Shown piece by piece: positions 1-12,520 of a DNA stretch of 64,000 bases. The position numbers were made by a program, and so were the translations under genes. Positions within the stretch are counted from its first letter, which is position 1; every line of letters starts with the position of its first letter. A model generated the notes under the pieces. It did no database searches, had not been told where the DNA came from, and saw only the letters and a list, made by a program, of their open reading frames with translations. Source of the DNA: Tanytarsus gracilentus (taxonomy: Eukaryota > Arthropoda > Insecta > Diptera > Chironomidae); contig JAXRKN010000044.1 of NCBI GenBank assembly GCA_038502055.1, positions 3,630,001 through 3,694,000 of the forward strand, written 5' to 3'.

Positions 1-801
1 CTGAATTAAAAAAAAATCATCATTATCAAACATGCATGCGACCGAAAAAAATAATTCCAAAATTCATCCATAAATCTTTCGTGTTCAAATTGAAGGTTGG
101 CAAGGCAATAAAATTATCTTCCATGTCCAACTCCATGAATATATGCGAAGACATTTCAAGAAGTTCGCCACCCCTTAATTATTCTTGATTAAGAAACACT
201 TTAATTAAAAAAATTAGCATTGCGAATGATAAACACGATGATGACATTTTGTATCCATTAAATGCGGTCAATAGTGTATGTCGGCCGTCTTGAACCGAAG
301 AGAGTGAAATCTTCATCAGCTGAATGTGATTATGATAAATGTCTTCTTAGCTTCGAAGCCTATTAACCTTGAGTAAAAGTCAATATTATGAATACCTCCT
401 TTCATATTCAACGATGTCGCCGCGCACATTCGATTGGGTTGAGATAGAAGAGAAGAAGAAAAAGACTAAATTGCATTTTTTGTTCGTTAGACATTTTTCG
501 TGCCCGTTGTTTATTGCAATATTAATATCAGTATATCACTAAAAATACATACAAAGATACTTTTTAAATATTCACATTTCGATGAGCACAAAAATATTTT
601 TTTTCTCTCTGAATTTAGACGAAAACAATTCATCTATAAAAAAACTCGCTTAGATACTAAGTTTAGCCATTGAAACGTGTTTTCTAGTTCTTTGACATTT
701 TTTTAAGGCAGTGGTCAAAAATAATTTACATATAAGTGTTTTTCACTCTCGCGTCCCCTTGAGTGAGTTGGAATGTGTGTGCGATTTAAGATTAGAACAG
801 T
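1..801. other. AT-rich gene-free flank
   Basis: I see no coding exon here. It lies downstream of the minus-strand cuticle gene ending at 802 and should hold its 3' UTR; a possible minus-strand AATAAA signal lies near 508-513. Confidence 0.5.
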
Positions 802-3574
802 CTAAGATCTCCTTTCAGCGGGATTTTCGGTCGTCTGTGGAAGCGAGGCCAAATATTCAAGAGCTTTCTGAATTTCTTTCGGAATTGGTGGTCTAAAGTG
901 AGGAGAAATGTTGAATTAATTTTTTAAAAAAATATTTTCAGTCACGTGTGAATTAAACTTTTAATTTGCATTAAATTACTCTCAATTAACACAACCCCAC
1001 TAATTGGTATTTAAACAACCATAAATTTTCAACTTCCAGCCCGTAACTCAATAAAAATTCATTCGAATCCGCAAATACAAAAAATCCATTAACTTACGGT
1101 GTTGGCAAATGTGCGCCGGTTGCCTGTTGGAAAATGTCATGATTAATTAAAGGTTAAATCTCACGAGGATGACAAATGCTTACCCTAAATCCATTCTCAT
1201 CGGCCTCCCAAATCACTTCTATCAGCTCTCCTTCAGGCGACGTATAAGAATATCTTCCTCGAGCAACCTTTCAAAAATAAAAGTCATAAAACGATTTAAT
1301 TATTGACAGCAATTAGGAAGCATTTCGTGGACGAAAATGAAAAAATATTTTGCAAATCTACCGAAAAAAAAAACTTGTTCAATAAAGTGCGAGATTTTAC
1401 GATTTATGTAAATTAAAATGTTTCTTTGGACACACTTTAAAGTGGTTGATTTGCGAGTTGTGTCACTAATGGCAAGAACAAAAAATTTTAAATCGTGACG
1501 AATTTTTCAGGATTTTATATTTTTAATCTGACATTTTTCTAATTTTTTTTCTATGAAATTCTCAACAATTAACGAGACCGAAATTTCGTCACCTCGAAGC
1601 GCCGTTTTTTGCATTTTAATGAACTTCAAACAAAACTTTTTTCTCCTCTCTCACTCGACTGATATCTAACCTCTTTTTTTGTCGTGGTGCTGCCGCCATG
1701 AGCAAAGATTACAAAGAGCTTTTTATGCAATTTCGCAAAGATTTATGAGCAAGTGAAATTTAAACGAGACGTGCAGGTCACAATCATTCATTAAAGTGCT
1801 CATGTGCATATTCACATATTTAAAAATAAACGAAAGAGTTCAATGCCTGAGGAGAGAATGAGCGTGTGTGGTGTCATCGCGATGATGATGACTTGCGTAA
1901 TTTGCTACTTCTTATTTTCGTGTGTGCTATGAGGATGGCAAAATAGCATTTGATTCAACATTTGACATTGATTTCTCAAATTATCATAAAAAGATCATGT
2001 TCAACTTCACACACACACTTTTACTTTCAATCGGGGGTCTTTTAAACTGGTTTCTCAAAAATCTTCTTTTCAAGAGTTCACACACATTTTATGTCTCAGC
2101 ATTAAGTGATCAATGGTTGTACAAATGTTTTTAGATTATGATCAGGTAATGGTCAGAAAAGGTGAGACGTATTTCCGATGATTTAATATTGATTTTGTGC
2201 TGTGAACGTGAGACAAAAACACTTTTGATTTTGTTGATTGGCAAATGCGTAAAAGAATAATTTTTGGTGTGATTTAAATTTGATGCTTAATTAATTCATT
2301 TAGATTTAATAAAATTAAGTTTAAGTTGATTGAAAATAGAAATTTTAATCGAAAAGTTTTAAAAATAATCAGAAAAATTAAGGTTCGAATCCTAAAATTT
2401 TATAAGAATTAATTGGGATCTATCTATTGTTGATTTTTTTTCTATCCACAAATTTTTTTATTTTTTTACCCACAATCATTTCACGCTTCCACGAGTTTTT
2501 AAAACACCTCTAATTAACTCAAAAAAATGCCAATTTGCCAAAAATTAAATATATTTTCGACATTGAAACGTGTTGATTCCGCTGTAAGAAGATCAACCTC
2601 AAAAAATGCTATTTAATGATAATTACATTAAGAATATTAAAGATGAACAAAGATCCGAAAGTTTCTTAATAATGAGATTTTTGATATGAAGCAATTAACA
2701 AAAGTTGAAAAAGCAATTTAATAGAGTTTCATTGCTTGTCCTCTTTTTTCGATCCGATATTGTAGCGATGACATTTTAAACCATCGGCTGCCACTTATTA
2801 TGACCGATTATGATGGTCTTTAAGAAATCAATTTTTATTAGAGTCTTAAACGACTTAAACGAGATGGCATCAATTATTTGATGGTTAACGATATGCTAAG
2901 CTTTAAATTGTCTTTCGAGGCGATGCAGAAGACTAAAAAACGTGAAAGAGCTTTTTTGTGAACAGCGATTATCATTTTTCAAATTTTTGTCAAACGTTTT
3001 TTTTCTACTAGCTACTTACTTGAGCTTCTTCTTCTGTGCCTTGATTTTTAAGATAGCCTTCTTCTTCGGCCACAATTCCGTTGCCTGTTTCGTATGCATA
3101 TTTGTATGATCCATCGGGGTTGATTTCTTGTTCTTGTCTGAGGGGTTGAGATGGAAAGTTTGAATTGAATTTGAGGTTTTGATTTAAAAATTAATAACTG
3201 AATAAAACAAAATTAGTTTTACAAAATGCGAAAAGTTCAAATTCTATAAATTTTAAAGTTTTTAATATTTCACTTTTTTGTTTCTAATTTTTAGCTTTTT
3301 TCTACATTTTTTATATTAATTTTAAGGAATTTAAATTTTTTAATTTACCTCAAAATAGGAATCGGTGTTGTTGATGAATAATCTCCTTGTGGTGCTGCGT
3401 AAGAGACGGCCGCTAGTGCCAAGAACACAATCTGAGGATTTTAAAAAATATTTCTTCCTTTTAGCTTTTCATCTTTAATTTTAATCACACAGTTAAAAAT
3501 ATTTTAAATTTAATTTTTTGCACTTTAAATTTTTTAATCACTGAACATTTTCAATCACTTACAATTTGCTTCAT
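802..3574 (-). CDS. RR-1 cuticle protein (137 aa)
   Basis: Structural cuticle protein predicted to be secreted by epidermis and to bind chitin through a Rebers-Riddiford RR-1 domain. Six coding exons on the minus strand: 3563-3574, 3349-3431, 3020-3137, 1184-1267, 1098-1123 and 802-892, all with GT/AG junctions and matching phases (414 nt). The first exon encodes only MKQI, which joins exon 2 to give a signal peptide ending about ...VSYAAPQ. Exon 3 carries NPDGSYKYAYETGNGI and exon 4 GRYSYTSPEGELIEVIWEAD followed by ENGFR, the RR-1 core; exon 5 continues GAHLPTP and the tail is short and charged (...NPAERRS). Length is normal for small RR-1 proteins. The two large introns (about 1.75 kb and 0.13 kb) contain no other gene. 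A TATA box lies 122 bp upstream of the ATG. Orthology to a named gene cannot be assigned. Confidence 0.92.
2379..2398 (+). repeat. T-arm-like motif, copy 1
   Basis: Contains AAGGTTCGAATCCT, a short stem with a seven-base TTCGAAT loop like a tRNA T arm. It sits in the third intron of the cuticle gene with no A box or acceptor stem around it. Confidence 0.45.
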
Positions 3575-3695
3575 AATTCCACTTAAATTTATTTATTATT
3601 GCACTTAATCGATAAAGCTTTGAAGAATAATCCTTAGCTTGTTGATTCGACGATCGAACGAAAAAGACTGTACAGCACACCAAAAATTACATTCC

Positions 3696-3703
3696 TTTTT
3701 ATA
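3696..3703 (-). promoter_or_regulatory. TATA box of cuticle gene 802-3574
   Basis: TATAAAAA on the minus strand, 122 bp upstream of the start codon, so the 5' UTR would be about 90 nt. Same arrangement as the other cuticle genes in the window. Confidence 0.7.
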
Positions 3704-4131
3704 CAGTTTTTCCACCATAGTTGCGACTGTTTGCATGGAAGGATTGAAAATCGTCTTCATAGATTTACATGCGGCACTAAAAGAAGTCGATATACAAGAG
3801 ATACATTGCGCTCTCTCACTCTCTCGCGTGTGCGCACGTTTACAATGTGATCAGCTCATAGTTTTGCATCATTATAGGAATTCGGTGGAAATGGGCAATA
3901 AAAATGAGTGGTGAGAGAAATAGTGGCTGATAGTCGACGAACTCTCTGGCATTCCATTGTACATCGCACTTATATGGGTAATGGCTGGCAGCGATATTTT
4001 AAAAGTAAATTTTACGAGCAATTTCTTAGCTTTTCGATGACAATTATGTGAAAACGACCAGAAATGTCGCTCGAGAAATCATTTTTGATCAAAAAAAATG
4101 ATGTCAATTGATGATAAAAAATTTTAATATA

Positions 4132-4151
4132 TTAAGGATTCGAACCTTTAG
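4132..4151 (-). repeat. T-arm-like motif, copy 2
   Basis: Minus-strand AAGGTTCGAATCCTTAA, an intact short stem with a TTCGAAT loop in intergenic DNA. Confidence 0.45.
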
Positions 4152-4937
4152 AAAATTACTTTAAAATTTCTCGATTATAATTTTAATTTGCAACTAAACT
4201 CAAATTACTCGCATACAATCTACACAAATTCCTTGACAGAGACCCCAACGTCACCTCTTCAATATGCATGGTAATAAAATTGAAACAACATGTCAATGGT
4301 TTGTGTACATGAGAGAGTATAATTTTTATTTTTTGTAGGGGCGTATAAAAGTGCGAAAGATAATTTTTTTCTTGATGACTTACGAAAACTATTATTAATC
4401 AATCGTCGACTAACATTTTGTCCTTGACTCTTCACTTTTCACACGTACACTCTTAAAGTGTGTGTTTAAATATCTTTCACCCGAAATAAAAGCATTTAAT
4501 AAGCAATTTCTTCGAGAGCTCACGTGTGTGCGGTTGATGCCTAATTGCTGTGCTCATAACCACAAAAAAAGAGTTTTTTTGATGGTCAAACAAAGTTGTA
4601 TTGTGATGTAATCGAAACCTTTACAAGAGTAAGCAGTAACTGCTCGATTCTGTTTAAGATTAAGCATGAAAAATTCCCTTCTTTCAACATATAAAAAGGT
4701 CGAAGCTTTAATTAATCTTTTTTCGGATGAAGAATCTTCGGGACAATTTTTTTATGCTTTTACTTCAATTTATTTTTCGCATGTAATTATGCAATTTTTC
4801 TCTCCCTTTACTTTTGAGATGCATCTGCAGATGTTTTTTTGTGATAAAGACACTTTGGAAGTTTTCAGAGCCTCAAAGTCAAAAGCGAGGAAGAAAAATT
4901 TAAAATCAAATTGAATAATTTATTAAAAATTAAATAA

Positions 4938-4957
4938 TTAAGGTTCAAATCCTAAAA
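4938..4957 (+). repeat. T-arm-like motif, copy 3
   Basis: AAGGTTCAAATCCTAAAAG; one loop base differs from the other copies (TTCAAAT instead of TTCGAAT). Confidence 0.4.
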
Positions 4958-7247
4958 GTTGTCTGCTAAATTTACATTTCCAAATTTGCTAAAGAATTTT
5001 TTTGTCATAAACAAATTTTTTTTGATGTATTTTTTTGAATAAAGTCATCCCTTGCTATTATTTCCCCTGAAGCTATTGTTCACTCGAAAAAAATCAATAA
5101 CTTCCAACCGTTCAAAAGGGAAAGGATCTTCTTGACGATTTCCAATAAAAATATTTCAATTAAACGTCTTTATTATGACATTTATCGGGGCAGGCGCTAG
5201 AGTAATAAGAAATGGTAAATTTAAGTAGGTGTTTTGTATCCGATTTAATATGCAAAGATGTCAATATAAATCGTAAATTTTACAATATCTGTGCACGCAC
5301 CCTCCGGCAAATCCATTAAAAATAAGTCATGCGTTGGGAATTTCTTGTGATAGGAGAAAAAAGGTTGAGTGACGCACAATTCTTACAATGTTGCGCCTCA
5401 TGGAGTTGATTGACATTTTCCAGTGGGTTAAATTTGTACCTTTTTGTTATGTCCGCGGTGAAAAGACAAATTGTAATGACCTTTTTTCTCATAACCCTAT
5501 AGATTTTCGTCATGCTCGAGACTGGGCAAGTCAAGTCAAAAAATTGATTCAAAAATGACGTCAAAAATTTAATTTTTTCACATGAAACGTGATGGAAAGT
5601 GAAACACAATAAATTTAATTTATGTAAATCATGTGACATAATTTTCCACTCTCCCTTTTTTAACCAGACAGTGAACAAACTTTTTCTGCGAGAGACGATC
5701 TTAATATTTAAATTATTGTGCGAAGCGACAATCGAACAACAAAATTGAATGTTTATAATTGATGAATATGGTCTGTTGCGCACATTTACGATGGCATTTA
5801 TATCGCATTTGGATGGTAAATTATTGGATGCTTCTCTCTCATGCCAATGATGACCAGGAAAAGGAGTGCAATAAATTAATTATGACGCGTCTCACCCATG
5901 GATTAATAATTGCATGAGATACGCACACGCGGTGTGCTCGGAGAGGAAATGGAAAGTGATTGAATGTCATGTGCGATCGATTGGACCGGCCTACATGTGT
6001 ACTGACACGCTCATTTGTCCCTTTGAAGCGATCGATTAAAGTAGAAAATTATGTTCGCAAAATTCGACCTCAAAACTAAATGAAACTGTGCACAAAATTA
6101 CTTTTTCGTCGCATCTTCGATGACACTCTTATTGTCGATTTAATAAATCATCTTTTTTTGCGAGTAACGATGATCAGTAGTGAATATTTTTGCATAATTT
6201 AGCGAAAAAAATATCAATGGATAATTCGTGAGGCTTGAAGCGATGAGAAAATTTTCATGTCTCAATTAAAGATTTATTGTGGAGTGTCCACAAAGAGGTT
6301 TAAAGTTGAAATAGATTTAAAAGATTGTAAAATTATTCATTTATTGAAAATTTAATTTGAAAATATGAAATGTTTAAAATTTAACGGAAAATTTAGAGAA
6401 GCATTTGAAAGTTTATTAAAAAAGTTCACATAAATTCCAAATTTTACGCTGATCCATGTCAAATCTCTCTGTTACTAAATTAAACCACAAAAAAAAGCGA
6501 AGAACGAAGCGCATGCGGATGATTTCATAGCAGTGGCAAACGGAAAGGTTGAAATGTTTTCAAGTTCAACTTCATGCTGTGTCATTTGCGTGCATAGCCA
6601 TTAATTTTCAGTACATGCTTTGTGCAGTATGTTATGATGCTATTGTGTACCGAAAAAAAAGTGCCGCACCATGGAGAAAAATGTGCATCGATCTATGTGG
6701 ATCATGATTGGCAATTAAAGCGCTTAATAGGATTCATTAATTGAATGTCACTGGAGCTATGAGTTCACGATGCTGAATTTAATATAATGATGACTTGCAA
6801 TGTCGTGTATTCAGTGAGCTGAACCTTTCAAAACAAACCGTCATGATCATTGTTTTTCAATTTATTTAATTTATTTTGCATCAATTCAATCATAAATAAA
6901 AAAATTATAAATTAAGACATAGGAAATTAGTTTTAGGAAGAGCTTTGTGTGCATAAGAATCGAGTCAGTGACATATCACGCAAAATTAATTATCTCGTCA
7001 GTCGAGAGACTTTTGTTATTTTTGGTTTCATCCAAGAAATTCGATGTCGAGTTGAAGATTTCCGATATTTTGTGCGGATTTAAAAGTGAGTGAAAAAAAT
7101 ATATGAAGTGCAAAAAAATTGGATCGCATTTTTCTAAATTATTTAGCCAAAATAATTTTTTTTGATGACCCACGAAAAATAATTAGTGCTTTAAATGAAG
7201 TGCAGTGCAAAAAGTTTTCAACTCGACATCAAAAAAAATTAACAAGT

Positions 7248-9521
7248 TTAATATTGGTATCCGCTTTGAGGACTATAATTTCCAGTGCCACCGCCTGGAC
7301 GAGGTTGAGCACCGAAACTGGTGCCAGCAGGAGGAGATCCAGGTCTTGGTGCTGAACCTGAAGGTTGATTTCCGGGCCTAGGAGGTGAAGGAGGTGAAGG
7401 GACACCAGGTCTACCTGGTTGAGGAGGGGCGCCAGGCCTAGCTTGTGAAGGAGGGGCACCAGGTCTTGCAGGACTTGCTCCTCCACCACTCGGTAAGCCA
7501 GTGTCAGGCACGGCAGTAGCATAAGCCGCTTCAAATTCAGCGATTGCTTGAAGATTCGCCTCAGGCAAAGGAACCGGCGTCGGAATAGCATCGCCAACTG
7601 CCTCGAAGCCATTTTCATCTGCAGTATATGTGATCTAAATGAAAGACAGACACATCAACGCGGGTCTAAGAACGCAAACTAGAAATCCTTCATACCTGGA
7701 TAAATTGACCTTCGGGTGATGTGAATGAGTAAGAGCCTTGAGCAGTTTGAATGGCATTTTCTGATCCCTTATTTTTTACATCTCCCATTTCTTCGGCTTT
7801 AATGCCGTTCGCTGACTCAAAGCTGCTCAAATGAAAAAAAAAGAAGACGCGACCATAAAATAAAGTTGATTGTTTTTGAGATTAAAATCGACAATTTACC
7901 TCCATTTGTATGAGCCATCGCCATTGTTAACGTTCTCGTAGGAGAGAACTTCAACTGGAGGCCCGGAAGGCGCTGAAGGAGCTGATGGTGCGGAAGGAGG
8001 TCTCAAAGGTGTCGTTACTTGAGGTCTTCATAAATAATTGCGATAAAATCTAAATATTTATTTTAAATTTATTAATTTTTTTACCTGCCAGGCGCAATTG
8101 GAACATTGGCGCCTCCAAAAGAAGGGCTACTTGGTGCACGCGGTGGTGACAATCCACTGCCACCCGATTGACCTGCTCCCACTGGTGGCAGATAATTATT
8201 ATTCAGTTGCGCACAGCTTATTGTCGTTGCTGTCGCAAAAATGATGATAAACTGAAAGACAATCGAATTAAATTACTGCTAAATTATTTTTATGCATACA
8301 CCGATGGTGGCATTAAGGAGGGAACAAATGAGCATCATAAAGCAACTGAAAAAAAAATCGCTCTCTAAAAAAGTAATAAATAATTATGTGGAGTGTTATG
8401 GGTGAAAATTGAGTATGTTAAAAAAATTAATGGAATTTTTTGAGTTTTTAAAAAAATTAAAATTTAAAGGATTTTTCAAGTTTCTACTCAGAACATCTCT
8501 CGCACACGAGCCATTGTCTTTATTAATCCATAAAAGGAAATAAATGGTCAGAACGATCACGACTTTTTAACTTTGTAAGCGACACTTTACACTCAATCGG
8601 ATGAGCAAAAAACGGATGCAATCCTCAAGCAATTTTCCATGTAATTGATTCCATAAATAAATAAATTAAGGCTCCATTTTAAATTGACCTTTCATATATG
8701 TGCAACAATTCTTGAAATAGTCATAAGATGCTCAGCATGTTGCCCATCGACAATTGCAAGTCACGATGCGATGTTGAATTGTGAAATTTTTGAGATTCTT
8801 CCAACACATCGCGAGAGAGCAAAAAGTTCAACCGAAATGCTCAAATTTACTGACTTTTGTGACTACTATGACTACTGTGTGAATTAACACGTATTAAATA
8901 TCGTGACAGAAAATCATATTTGTTTACTGTCATAACATCGTTATTGAAGTTCTTGCGTACATGTCCTGCGTAAACCGACAGTTTTAATTTTAATGTATTT
9001 ATCTTTTAATCCTAGATTTAATTTTAATGTATCTAACTTTTAGGCCAAAATTTATTTTTAATGTATGTAACTTTTAATCCAAGATTAAATTTTAATGTAT
9101 TTATTCTAATCCTAGATTTAGTTTCAATGTATTTAACTTTTAATCCAAAATTTATTTTTAATGTATTTAATTTTTAATCCTAGATTAAATTTAAATCCAA
9201 ATTCAAAATTAATTTAAATTTTGTGAACTTCTCCGCAATGACAATCAGCGTGCAACAATTTAAACTTTCAACTTTTTATGCAACACCTTTCAGGTCATTT
9301 TAATAAAAAATTGATGAGCAGTCATAAATTATCAGCTCTTTATAGGGCATAAAAATTCCTTCTTTCACCAACCGAACAATCTGAAGCACTTTCATTTATC
9401 ATTTCACATATTTCCGATTAGTTCCAAATAAATATAAAAAACTCTTTTCTATATGCTGATGAGTTATGATGACTTATGTAACTTCCTTTTGTTCGCCTCA
9501 TTACACACGTACCAATTTCAT
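7248..9521 (-). CDS. RR-1 cuticle protein with Pro/Gly-rich tail (271 aa)
   Basis: Predicted secreted chitin-binding cuticle protein. Coding exons on the minus strand: 9513-9521, 8085-8251, 7900-8025, 7696-7822 and 7248-7634 (816 nt, phases agree). I place the first exon at 9513-9521 (ATG AAA TTG then donor GTACGT) because it gives a typical signal peptide, MKLFIIIFATATTISCAQ, and lies behind a TATA box. An alternative first exon at 8300-8338 would also keep frame but starts atypically. The N-terminal half is Pro/Ser-rich. The RR-1 core follows, with DGSYKWSFESANGIKAEE, GSYSFTSPEGQFIQITYTAD and ENGFEAVG. The last ~90 residues are a low-complexity tail of RPGAPP-like repeats ending GYQY. The 991 nt first intron (8522 to 9512 if counted from the 34 bp repeat side; whole intron 8252-9512) holds a 34 bp tandem repeat. 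Confidence 0.88.
8985..9200. repeat. 34 bp AT-rich tandem repeat, about six units
   Basis: The octamer TAATGTAT (once CAATGTAT) recurs at 8991, 9025, 9059, 9093, about 9125 and 9159, a regular 34 bp spacing, with intervening TTTTAATCCTAGATTTA-like units that have diverged. It lies inside the first intron of the 271-aa cuticle gene. Confidence 0.75.
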
Positions 9522-9655
9522 TTTAAGTCCTAACTCAAATCCGTTCAACACTTAATTTTTGCACTTATGCTCGCGAGTTAAAAAAATTGATTCACTGACT
9601 AATAACTTCAGAGACAATAACTAATGAAATGACGCTTTCGAATGCAAAGACAATG

Positions 9656-9663
9656 TTTATATA
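9656..9663 (-). promoter_or_regulatory. TATA box of cuticle gene 7248-9521
   Basis: TATATAAA on the minus strand, 135 bp upstream of the ATG at 9521. It is the main reason for placing the first coding exon at 9513-9521. Confidence 0.65.
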
Positions 9664-11242
9664 GCATAGCACAGCATCGCCGCATTAGGTGCATTGATTA
9701 AAATATTTTTCTATGTTTTTTTTCTCCCAATAGACAAATATTGTTGCAAGTAACTTGAAATGTGCATCTGATGAACTAAAGTCGCGCGGGGATGTCGAGA
9801 GAGCCACGGTGTGACTTAATACACTCGAAATGCTACAATTTAGAAGGTGAGTACATAAAAAATAAGTCATGGAGATTGAATGTCATCATTTGTGGATTAT
9901 GCCAGCATTATGTTGTGACTTTTTTGAATAAGAAGAAGTCGACATCAGAATGATGAACGCCACGAGGGAGGGAGGTGGGAATTTTGTCAAGGGGCAGACC
10001 ACTCTGGTCGTCTAATTGATTTTTTTTAATTCTTAAACTTTTAAACTTTTTTAAATCTAAAATTTAAATCTTAATTTTTAAGAGTGTTCTGCCCCTCACG
10101 CGGAGTTTATTAAGAACATGAAAATAGTGTTTGTCATAAATTTAAACACTTGTAAAAGCTTCAATTTAATCTGCCGTGGGGAATCACACAAGTTTGCACA
10201 CATCTTTTGACATTATTAGATCTTGATAGGCGAATTCACCAGAGATTTTACGAGGGAGTGCCAGCGAAGCCATAAACTCGCAATGATGCACACGAAAAAG
10301 TGGCCAGCGGAGTGTTTGCAATAAATAAAATGCACATTTACAGCTCACTAGTAGAAATTTCTAATAACACCATGACGAACGATCGATTATTAGCCATTCA
10401 ATTTTCTTCGACTAAGTCGAGAGCTTCATTTTTTAGCATATCACGATTGGGAGTACTTTTTTATGCAAGTCTAATGGCATTTGGTGAAGAATTTGTTGCC
10501 TTACTTTTACGTAACTTTTTTTTCCTGGTGCTATTCGAATTATTTTTTCTGAGTAGAGCGAGATAATTGCTCAATTAATGATTTTGAGACTATTTAAATT
10601 TGTGGAAGTTACAATGACTTATACTGAAAAGATTAAAAGAGTAAACAAATATTTTCGACAAAAATAAAAATTTTGTTTTAAAATTTAAAAATAAACAAAC
10701 TTATTGCTTTTATAATAATTTAAATTGAGCAAACAAAAAGATAAATTTAAGAATTTCTTGAAATGATATAAAACTTGTGACATTAATTCGTATTTGAGGT
10801 CAAAGTGGCGTTTAAGAAAGGCTTGAGAACTCACAATATACAAATTGTAATTTTTATTGCGAAATTGAATATTCCAAAAAAAAATCTGTAAATTTTAAAT
10901 ATTCTATTTTTTCGCCTTTTTTTATAAGTTTAAAAATTTTGAAAATAAAAGTTGATAAATTTTCGTGCTCTTACTTAAAATACGTCATGACTTTTTGCCG
11001 GCATATTTATATTTTCTATGAATCACTGAGTCACGATAGAAATTATAAGAAAAAACCGACGATACTTTTCTATAGTTCAGCATTACACTTTGCATACTCA
11101 GTAAGGCGTTAAAATATTTTTTACTTTGGTCTTTTTAACCAACATGCTTCAATTTATTACAACAAAAATTGCTATTTACAAAACATAATGTTTTTTTGGT
11201 GTCTCCGAGTTCATTTTCCGCCTTATGTCAACAGCTTAATTC
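9664..11242. other. Intergenic, no gene seen
   Basis: AT-rich DNA between two minus-strand cuticle genes. The only structured element I see is the inverted repeat at 9991-10095. Confidence 0.5.
9991..10095. repeat. Short inverted-repeat element
   Basis: GGGGCAGACCACTCT (9991-10005) is the reverse complement, with one mismatch, of AGAGTGTTCTGCCCC (10081-10095). The 75 bp between the arms is AT-rich. This could be a tiny MITE remnant or a transcribed hairpin; no clear target-site duplication is visible. Confidence 0.5.
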
Positions 11243-12401
11243 TTAATTCCATTTTTGATGGGCTTGAGGTTGCCATTGGTGTTGAGATTGTTGGATTTGT
11301 TGTTGAGATTTTTGTTGCTGTGGCTGCCATGCACCAGTATTTTGTTGTTGATTTTGCCAGCCGTGAGTGGCAGGTGCTGGTTGAGTGCGAGCGATGAGTT
11401 GAAGTGACTTTTGAATAGCTTCTGGAATTGGTGGTGGGGTTGGGAGGTGTGCGCCTGATGCCTGTTGAAAAAATATATTTAGAAAACTTTAATCCTGAAA
11501 TTTCAATCTAAAATAATTGATGATGATGTCTCCACAAGTCATGACAAATTTATCATGCAACAAACTTAATAATCTCAATTACCTTAAATCCATACTCATC
11601 GGCCGTGTATTGAACATGAATTGGAATACCTGCATTGAATAAAATGTGATATTTTAAATGTGCGCTCTTCACCTCACTTTATAATGCGAGACTAATTACC
11701 CTCTGGCGAAGTGTACGAGTAGCTCCCTTGAACCACTTGAGCCTTATTAATGCCAATATTCTTCAAGTAGCCGCTTTCATCGGCCTTAATTCCATTGGCA
11801 GTTGAGTAGCTGTACTGATAGCTGCCATCATGCGACATGTCACTCTTGTACTGAGTAATTGGAATGAAATTTCGATTTGCTTGAAATTGTGCTTGTGGCT
11901 GATAGTAATTTGGTTGAGCTTGGTGATGCTGTTGAGTTTGCTGCTTCTGCTGATTAAATTGATTGTGATGCGTCTGATGTTGATAATTTTGATAATGACC
12001 GGTTTGAGATTGTTGCGCGTTATGGAATTGCTGCTGTTGTGGTTGCTTATTAAAGGCATTATAACTGAAGGAAAATTATGCAAAAATGTATTAAATTTGC
12101 TACTTTTTGATGAGGGGTGGTTTAAAAATTATGTCACAATAAAAATTTCCTTAATTATTTTTTTAGCCAATTAATTTTTAAATTTTGAGACGCAAAATTA
12201 ATTTAAATTTTATCGTGACCTAACTCACAAACAACCCCATTTGGCATTAAATATTTTTTAATGTTCACTAACTTGCTCGGCTGCGATCCTGCCGCCAATG
12301 CAATGGTCACTGATAATATCAAAAACTGTATAATGAAAAAAAATTTCTTAATTCTTTTGGTTTAAATTTCTTAATTCACTTTGTAACTTTACCACAAACA
12401 T
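11243..12401 (-). CDS. RR-1 cuticle protein with Gln/His-rich region (230 aa)
   Basis: Predicted secreted chitin-binding cuticle protein. Minus-strand coding exons 12393-12401, 12273-12325, 11700-12064, 11583-11629 and 11243-11461 (693 nt, phases agree). Exon 1 encodes only MFV; joined to exon 2 it gives a signal peptide MFVFLILSVTIALAAGS. Exon 3 starts with about 75 residues dominated by Gln, His, Asn and Tyr. The RR-1 parts follow: HDGSYQYSYSTANGIKADE, then GSYSYTSPEGIPIHVQYTAD, EYGFK and ASGAHLPTP. The C-terminus is again Gln-rich (...QSQHQWQPQAHQKWN). The consensus ADENGF reads ADEYGF here. The Gln-rich flanks are common in larger RR-1 proteins, so they do not signal damage. Confidence 0.92.
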
Positions 12402-12512
12402 GATTGTTTCTTATTTAATTCACTCGGACACTAATAATTGTAGGAGTAGCTTAATGTCTTAGATCTATGATGATTGAAGGCAGACTATCGAATTACTTTT
12501 CGGCGATGCTAA

Positions 12513-12520
12513 TATTTATA
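12513..12520 (-). promoter_or_regulatory. TATA box of cuticle gene 11243-12401
   Basis: TATAAATA on the minus strand, 112 bp upstream of the ATG. Confidence 0.7.

Larger units (their letters stand above)
3720..7247. other. Intergenic, no supported gene
   Basis: About 3.5 kb of AT-rich DNA between two cuticle genes. It holds two T-arm-like motifs (4132, 4938) and a plus-strand TATAAAAG at 4344-4351 with no recognisable downstream gene. The longest open frames (5316-5783 minus, 4666-4914 plus) lack homology, splice context and coding-like composition. A GC-richer patch around 5880-6050 may be regulatory, but nothing specific is visible. Confidence 0.5.

Noticed and set aside
5316..5783. 155-codon open frame on the minus strand
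   Set aside because: Longest frame in its region, but it has no recognisable domain, signal peptide, promoter or splice context. AT-rich DNA of this size can produce such frames by chance.
7229..7618. 129-codon minus-strand frame rich in Leu
   Set aside because: Shadow of the RPGAPP-rich last exon of the cuticle gene in another frame.
8300..8338. Alternative first exon MMLICSLLNATIG for the 271-aa cuticle gene
   Set aside because: In frame with exon 2, but weaker than ATGAAATTG at 9513-9521, which has a good donor, gives a classic cuticle signal peptide and has a TATA box upstream. Kept as a testable alternative in the findings.
11830..12174. 114-codon plus-strand hydrophobic frame
   Set aside because: Antisense shadow of the Gln/His-rich exon of the cuticle gene at 11243-12401.
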